The notes beneath the pieces were generated by a model. It made no database searches, had not been told where the DNA came from, and saw nothing but the letters and a program-made list of their open reading frames with translations. Positions 50,401 through 59,400 of a DNA stretch of 64,000 nt are shown one piece after another (position 1 is the stretch's first letter; each line of letters begins with the position of its first letter). The DNA is from Diabrotica undecimpunctata (lineage: Eukaryota > Arthropoda > Insecta > Coleoptera > Chrysomelidae): assembly GCF_040954645.1 (NCBI RefSeq), contig NC_092808.1, forward strand, positions 17,675,383-17,739,382. Reading direction: 5' to 3'. Position numbers and translations under genes: made by a program.

Positions 50401-53400
50401 AAAATGGGTAAACAATTTACGTAATGAACAATAAGTATTATTTTCGAATTTTTTATGAATTACATAATTATATCAATATCTTACCACATTGCCAAGGAAT
50501 ATGAATACCACGACCAATCCAACGTTCAGAAAAGTTGTATTTAACTATGTTCTAACTGCCTTCTCTCTAGAATGTGGTGGTGTACCATCTTGCATAAACC
50601 ACATATTTTGGGTTTTTAGCATTTTGCAATAGAGAAAAAGTAATACAACGCCATTATAGAAACTTAAGAAGCGATAGCAAAGGGAAATTTTAAACATGAT
50701 GACGGCCAACGTCTGAGTATGGACACGGCACCTAAAGAAGAAGATGAAATATCTTTTCTCCAATAAGACATTTAGCACATATAACAAAGCATTTTGTGAT
50801 GTTACATTATCATCTTTGAGTTGTTTTAATAAAAATAAACTATGAATTATGCTTATCTACAGGTATTCAGTGCTTTACCGCACAAATATCAAACTAAGAA
50901 TTATTGTGCAGCTGACTTATAAAATGCATTTATCTCGAAAACGGTTAAATTTTCAGATTACTAACAAGTATACCTTTTCTTTGTAAAAATAATGTATCTT
51001 TAATATTTTTTAACAAAAATATAGCTAACTTAAAGAGCAAAAAAGTTAAGCACAAATTTATGCCACACATGTGGCATATGTGGCGCCCTCTATTAGTTAC
51101 ATTAAAGTAAGTATAAAATTATAATTTATCCTACTCAAAAGCATCCAACTGTAAACTTTTGTCCAAAAATATTTATAAACGTAAAAGTTATAGCGAAAAA
51201 TAAAATTTTAAATTTCCACTTTAACACCCTGTATCTTTCTTAATATCAACATTTTATTAAAGCAAGTTGGCTTAAATCGTAATATTTTAAAGTGCAGAAT
51301 CTACAGTTTCTGTTTGTACAATTACTTAAGGACCACCCTGTATACATTTAATTGACTCACATCTGGATAAAATCCTTAACAATAAGAAGTCGGGTCTAAC
51401 AAAATCCAGTAAATACTGCGTTTGAGGAGGAGCCATCCAATCGGCGACGGCTTTATTCCCAGTACCCAAATACATCAATCCTAAGGCGAGAGTAGAACCT
51501 GGAGCTGTGACGTCTAGATTTACTGACGTTCCTTCGCGAATTTGGAAAGACGGTGTTTTATATTTGTCTTTCTGCGAACCTAAAATAAAAAAAAAATGAA
51601 ATGGTGGTCACAAATTTATCATATTGTTGTAAATCAAACACTATATTTGAATAACGAACTCGGGAAACTCCAGAAAATAGGTCTTCCTACTCCAGTCAAT
51701 TCTAGCGTAAATAAAATTTATATTGAATGAAATAATATTCGAGACCATTACTAGAAAACTTTTTAGAAAACTTTTTAAAACATTTTTAATACATACCTAT
51801 AAGCGGCCGTTTGTTTCCTCCGACCATGTAGTAATGTAAAGTATCAGGTACGTTCAAGTCTGATAATCCAGAGGGAATTTCACCATGTCTTAACGTAACT
51901 AACCTGCAATGCAAAGATGATATTGAAATGTGAACGTCGAGGAAATTGAATGTGTTATGAAGAGACGGTTAATTTGAATTTTCACGAGTTCAAATTCAAA
52001 CTGTTAGTAATTTTGGAACTGATGACCGTCAGTAACACATAACATGACATGACTCTGTATTTCAATGTGCCTCCAGTAAGTTGCCGTTTTATCATTTTCT
52101 TGGTCTTCCTACTGATTGTCTTCGTATAGGGGAACCGTGTTTTCCCGTCTTTACAGCTCTATTTGTTGCCATTCGGCTTATATAATCGTTCCATTCTACT
52201 CTTCTATTTCTTATCCAGTCCTTGATGTTCTCCACCTTGCATCTGTAATTTACTTAGTAAATCTGTACTTTCACCTCTGTCCCATAGTGTTTTACCATCA
52301 ATTTTTCTGAAGTGTTTTCATCTCTGCTGTTTCTAACATCCTTTTCAGCCTCTCTGTGCAAGGTCGTGTTTCTGCCGCGTATGTCATTACTGGTCTGATG
52401 ACTGTTACTATAACTTCTGCCTTTCAATTCTTTCCCGATATTTTTATTTCTCCATATTGTTTCATTCAGGCAACCTGCGGCTCTGTTTGCTCCATTCACT
52501 TGATCTTCCACTTATGTTTCGAGCTTTTCGTAGCTAGATAATCTGATGCCTAAATATTTAAACTACATCACTTGTTCTATTATCTGACCTTCCACCTCCA
52601 ATTTACATCGTAGTGGATTTGCTGTTATAACCATGCATTTTGTCTTTTTTGTGGAAATTAACATGTTAAATTTTCTGGCAGTTATATTGAATTGGTGAAA
52701 TGAATATTATCTTCACTTTGAGAGAGTACTATTACGTCGACTTCATAGCAGATTATTTTAAGTTGTTTTTCTCCCATTTGGTATCCTTTTTTAGTTCTTA
52801 CTTTTTTTATTATTTCATCCATACTCAGGTTGAACAATAGAGGAAGACCAACTGGTCAACTGAGGCGTACCACAGAGCGCCAAGATAGGCGATTTAGATT
52901 ACTGGCTCTGCGATACCGTTTTGCTACTACGCGTCAAATTGCTGACCAATGGTTTGGAGTAGTAGGTAGACCTGTTAGTATGCGTACATTATACTGTCGC
53001 ATTCGAGCCTTTGGACTGGTTTCATTCCGCCCACGACCAGTGCTTCCTTTGACTGTGGACCACTGTCATCAACGTTTGAATTGATGCAGAGAACGGCAGC
53101 ATTGGGTGGCAGAATGGCGTAATATAGCATTCAGCGATGAATCACAATACTGTTTAGGAATGCATGATGATTAGCATGGTAAGACGCCGATGTAGAGAAC
53201 GACGAGATACCGGGTTTGCTGTTGAGAGGCATGTACACAGGACAGTTGGAGTAATGGTTTGGGGGGCTATTGCCTATGGTAGCCGGTCACCACTTGTATT
53301 TATTCGAGCCAACATGACAGCTGTGCATTATGATGATGACATCTTACAAACCACTTTACTACCTTATCTCTACGGCCGTCAAGACGTCCTTTTTTAGCAA

Positions 53401-56400
53401 GACAATGCGCGTCCCCATATTGCTCGTCAAACTATGGACTTTCTCCAAGAAGCTGGCGTTAATGTTTTGTCGTAGCTGCCCCGTGCTCCGGATTTAAATC
53501 CTATCGAACATGTATCGGATATGATGGGAAGGAGACTGTTCACTTTGCACCTTCCTCCACAGACTCTGGCACAGTTAATACATGAAGTTCAAGTTGTTTG
53601 GAACGAGGTGCCACAAGCAGACATCGATCATCTCATTTTGTCAATGCCTAGACGTATACATGAGTGTATTCAGCTGCGGGGTCGCCAAACACATTATTAA
53701 ACACTTATTGCTGTCTACGGTAGAGCACTAGAGCAATGGATTCTTGAATATTAAAACTATGTAGAAAAGTGAAAATAACACATATAACAAAACAAAGCTT
53801 CTACGACCTATAGAAACAAAGTTAGTAATTGTTCTTCAAATCATATCTCTTTTCTTTATAACAATGAAGAGTTGAAATTTTTGCAGATTATCAATGAATA
53901 TCTATATTTTATAATGCAACTGATAAGTATGCAATTTATGTAATTTAAAATAAACAGTAGACCTTTAAAGTAAAGGTTATCTTCGGGACTTTGCAGGAGT
54001 AAGATGAAGCTTGGAACCCGCCTGCAAAGTCCCGATAAGAGAAAGATTGATTTTGAGTTTGAAACTTCAAATTTTAGCGCGCTGAAAAATTTGAAATATC
54101 TCCGGTTCTAAAAAACATAGAACCTTCATTATTTTTTTTTAAACCGGGGTAACACGACGTAATATAACTGTATAATTTTCATTACCCAGAAAAAATCATA
54201 TTATAAAATAAAGTAAATGTACTTACCCTAAAGCTAAACCCGCTGCCAAAGAATACGACTCTCTATCGACGCTATTCTCCATTTCTGGTCCTGGAGGTCT
54301 TCCAATTTCAGTCAACAAGACTTCGGTCATATGCCTGTGAGCGGTTCCTTGATATACCAAACCTATACCTAACAAGCCAGCCACTTGTAAAGTTTGGGGA
54401 ATGTCAAGCTCCATAGACGTCGGAGGAAGCAAGGCTTCGACGTGAATTGCTAAGGTTTTAGTAAGGCAAGGATGGGCAGTACCTCGAAATGCGGCAGAAA
54501 GACCTGAAAAATTGATCAATATTATTATTTCTTGATAACCGTCACCTGATATTTTCCCGTATTTCGACCTCATTTAAATCATGATTTCCCATATACCACA
54601 CGACGATAGTAGTATACCCAGTACACAAAATAATGTAAAAAAAATTGAGTCTTACCTAAAAGTATCCCAACACTAGTCATTTCATGTAGTTTTTCTAAAT
54701 AGTTGAAAGTGCTATTAAAGGCTAAGTTCTTTAAATGTCCATTTAATCCCAAAGCCAGCAAAAATCCGGCGTGCTCCATTTGTCCATCGTTACCTCCTAA
54801 AAATAACCAAATATAGAATTTTGTCATTAATTCTACAATTCTACATTTAAGATTTTTATGACTCCTATAGAAACAAAGACATTTAAGATTTGGATTGGAA
54901 AAGAGGATGTGTATATAATTGATGAGCTACTAATAAAACACAACCAAGTGTTGAGATTACCTCCGTACCACTGTGAATTCAAAGCCATTGAATTAATTTG
55001 GGCAAACTGCAAGTCATATTACAAGAAATATATTGGTAGAGATGGACATTCTGATAGTGTTGTTATAACTATGAGGCACTAAACAATGTAATACAGAGAG
55101 AAAAATGTGTGAGACCTACTCATGAAATTATTAAAAAGTGGTATATTCGAGAAAAAAATATGGTTGACATTAACATTCAATCAATCATAATAGACACTGG
55201 TAATATGAGTAGCTCAGATTCTAACAGTGAAGGAATCTTAATTGTATACGATGCTTAAATAAATATTTAATATAAATTGTTTTTTTTTACTCAGCTCAAA
55301 AACTTTCTATTTTACAATTTATTATACATCATCATCATCAATGGTGCTACAGCCCTATAAAAGAGCCTCGACCTTCCCAAATCTATTACGCCAGTCAGTT
55401 CTATCCATTGCCAACTGTTGCCAGTTTGCTACGCCTATTTGTCTACCATCCTCATCTACACCATCCCTCCATCTGAGTTTTGGCCTAACCCTACTTCTAC
55501 TTCCCACAGGTTATGACATAAGGATTCTTCTAGGAGGGTTGTTCTGCTGTGATCTTGCCAGATGTCCTGCTCATCTTAGTCTTCCTATTTTTATAAAGGA
55601 TACTACGTCTTTACCACCAAACATATATTTATATCTGTGATATATCTCGTAGTTGTACCTCCTTCTCCAAACACCATTTTCACAGATGCCACCGAATATT
55701 CTTCTCAGGATCCTTCGTTCAAATATAAGCAGGAGATTTTCATCTGCCTTGGAAATGGTCCATGTCTCCGACCCATATGTCAACACTGGTTGTATAAGGG
55801 TTTTGTATATGGTTACTTTTGTTTTTTGGCTTAAGTTTCTGCTTCTCACATCAGCCAAATCTTCTCCGTCCAAAATAGCATTTGTTTGCTAGGATTATTC
55901 TTCGCTTGATTTCTTCCGTCATGACGTTCTGCTTGGTGATCAGGGAGCCTAAGTATGTGAATTTGTCCACCACTTCAAAGGTAGAGATATCAACCGTGAA
56001 TTGGTGGTCGATGTTTCTGGTTTTATTGTTGGGTGTTGATGCCATTATCTTAGTTTTCTCCTCATTTACTTGCAGGCACATATTTATTGAGGCGGTTGAC
56101 AAGGTGGTATACATTTCTTCTAGCTTGCGTGTTGTGCGGGCAACTAGGTCAACATCATCTGCATATGCCAAAATTTGGGATGATTTATTAAAAATGTTTC
56201 CTCTGTTGTCTATTTGGGCATCCCTGGCCGCCTTTTCCAGAGCTATGTTGAAAAGGAGACACGCCAGCGCATCTCCCTGTCGCAGCCCGACATGCGTTTC
56301 AAATGCCTGTGATTGTTCGCCGTGTATTTCGACTTTGCAAACAACTTTACGCATTGTAGCCTTAACCAACCTTATCAGTTTATCGGGGATGTGGAATGCA

Positions 56401-59400
56401 TCCATGGCTTCATACAATTTATTTCTTAGGACACTATCATAGGCCGATTTAAAATCTACGAAAAGATGGTATGTGTCGATATTGAATTCATTGGTTTTTT
56501 CCAGTTATTGCCTTAGCACAAAGATCTGGTCTGTTGTTGATCGACCAGGTCTAAAACCACTTTGATATTCGCCAAGAAGCTCCTCTGAATATGCACTCAG
56601 GCGACCATATAAAATACTCGAAAATATTTTGTATGCTGTATTAAGGAGGGTTATTCCCCTATAGTTTCTCATTTCAATTGATCGCCCTTTTTGTGTAGCG
56701 GGCAAACGATCCCAATACACCACTCTTCTGGGATTTGTTCCTCATTCCAGGCTCTTAGTATGATTTTATATATATGATTAGTCAGAGTAGCACCTCCACA
56801 TTTAATAAGTTCCGCGGGTATACCATCACTTCCTGGAGATTTATTATTTTTTAGGTGTTTTATTGCATCCCGTACTTCCTGAATTGATGGAGGCTCCAAT
56901 GGTGTATTGTTGTTTGCTCCTGGGGGTGGTTGATTTGGATCTTCTACTTCGATAGTAAGTAGTTCTTTATAGTGTTCCACCCACCTTTTCAATACTCCTT
57001 TTGTATTGAGTATATGCCCCTCCTTATCCTTACATAGTCCGATCCTTGGTTTAAATTCGTTTCTGGCTTTATTTAGATTTTTATAGAATTTTCTTGTTTG
57101 GTTTTCCTTTTTTAATGCCTCAAGTTCTTCCAATATTCTATTTTCATAAGTTCGCTTTTTTCTCCGATGGATGTACTTCTCTTCTCTTCTGAGATCTTTA
57201 TATTTTTGTTCTTTTTCTCGGGTTCTTCTTTGCTGCATCAGTGTATATGCATTGTTCTTTCTTATTGTAATGTTCTCGCACTCAACATCGAACCACTCAT
57301 TGCGTGGTGGTGGTCTTTGCGGCCCTAGAATGTTATTTGCTGCGTCTTTAATGTAATTTTTACACATTTCCCATTGTTCACTAATTGTTAGATTTTCTTT
57401 AGTTATGTATTTAGTTTCGATATAGTTTTGAAACCTTTCTACCGTTTGCGGATTTTTGAGGAGTTCAATATTAAGGCGCCTTGTTTTGGCACTTCTCTCC
57501 TTCGCATTTGAGATTCTAGCCCGAATTCTTGTGCCAACTAGAAAATGATCTGAATCAATATTGGCGCCTCGATAGGTGCGGACATCCATAAGGTTGGAGA
57601 AGTGTCTAGCATCTATGATCACATGATCAATTTGGTTGTTCGTTAATCCATCAGGCGAGGTCCAAGTCCCCATATGTATTTTTTTTGTGTAGAAAACATG
57701 TGCTTCCTACGATCATGTTCTTTGAGGCTGCGAAGGTGACTGTTCGGTGTCCATTCGAATTAGTATTATTATGGAGACTTTATTTACCAATGTACGGTAG
57801 ATATATTTCTTCCCTTCTGATTTTTGCGTTCAGGTCACCGATTACTATTTTAATGTCATTTCTAAGACAATTGTCATATGTTCTTTCTAATTCATCATAG
57901 AAATTGTCTTTTCTTCGTCTTCCTTGTCCGCTGTTGGGGCATGTACATTAATAAGGCTAGTATGAAAAAACTTGCCCCTGATCCTTAAGCAGCTCATTCG
58001 CGGATTTATCGGCTTAAAATCTATAACCAAGTGCTTGACTTTTTGATTGATTTATTATACATAGGTTTCTTTATTTAAATTTTTTTGTGTTAATTTTTGT
58101 ATGTACATTTTCTTTCAATTTAGTTTGACAACACGTGTAATCTGTATCTAGTCTTATTAAGTTTATTACGTTACGAGGCTCAAAGCTCTTCGATCTTGAA
58201 TACATCAATCTCCTCAACAATAGTAACAACAAAGCCATTACTTAATTCTGAAAACCATAGTTAACATTGAATAAACAAAATGATCAAGATGATGGAGCCC
58301 TGAGGTAGATTTCTAAAATTTATTGAAGATCAAAAGGCTTATATTTGATGACCACTATTCACTCTGAAAATACTTTAATATAGATCATATTGAAACATTT
58401 AACCAGCGAAGAGTTATTAGGGTTAGTCGCAAAATTTTTGCCATGATTTTTAGGCAACTGGACCAAAAAAAAAAGGTTTCAACATTTTTTAAATGCTCTG
58501 TTCATATGTGATTAAAACAAGGATGAACTTTTATGGCCTTTCGGATAGAGCATTGTGAATCGATAGAGATAAGTCTAAATAAAGTTGAGGATTATGTTAT
58601 GTAAGCTATTAAAAAATAAAATTTCTGAATATGCTTTAAGTTTACCTCCTTTGGCTTTATTAAAAATAATCCAAGTATTGTCGATATTGTGCGCATCTGG
58701 AGTTATCCTCAATCCATTTGCTACTCCGTTGTGGAAGAGCGGCCACAAATTCATATTTGCAGGTGTATCAATATGATTTAAGTCTACAGTGGTACCTCTT
58801 GGAGGAGCCTTTCCTATCAAGCATAGAGCTGGAGCTGGAAGAGGTTCTGTAATAACTGGACTTATTGTACGAAGAGTTATCATACCCCTGGAATTAAACA
58901 GAATATTAATCATAGATTATCTTACCAAAAACTTAGAAAAGATCGGTTTTAAAGTACAGAATTTACTGGATTTAAGCCGGGACTTTACCAGACAGAAATA
59001 TGTGAAACTGAAACTGTGTAAACTGAAATATACCGGACGAATATGAAAAAATACGAATAAAAAAATACCGTTATGTGAAAGGATAATACGCTAAATTGCT
59101 TTATGGTGTTAAAACTTCATATTTACCTTCCAACCGGCAAAGCCATAGTCCTTATACAAATCCCGTACAGATGTTTTTCTTGTTCTTCGATAAAATCGTG
59201 ATCAGACACGTCAGGTCTTTGGGTTAGAACGATCGGTACAGGTCTCGAACTCTGAAGCATTTTTCTAGCTTCATTTACTCTGACGTCATCATTAAAGCGT
59301 AGCTTCATAAGGGAATTTACTAGGTCTTCCATTCCATCCACTGGCTCTGCGTCTGTTTTAAAACCTATCAAAAGATAAACAAGTATTTAAAAAGTTTATA

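Larger units (their letters stand above)
55330..58049 (-). mobile_element. Non-LTR retrotransposon with GAT-repeat tail, 13-bp TSD
   Basis: TSD atttattatacat at 55317-55329 and 58050-58062. On the - strand: partial endonuclease, linker, RT and C-terminus, ending ...ccattgatgatgatgatg. 2720 bp, broken by several frameshifts. In the APC1 intron between exons at 58646 and 54796, same strand as the gene. Confidence 0.92.
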
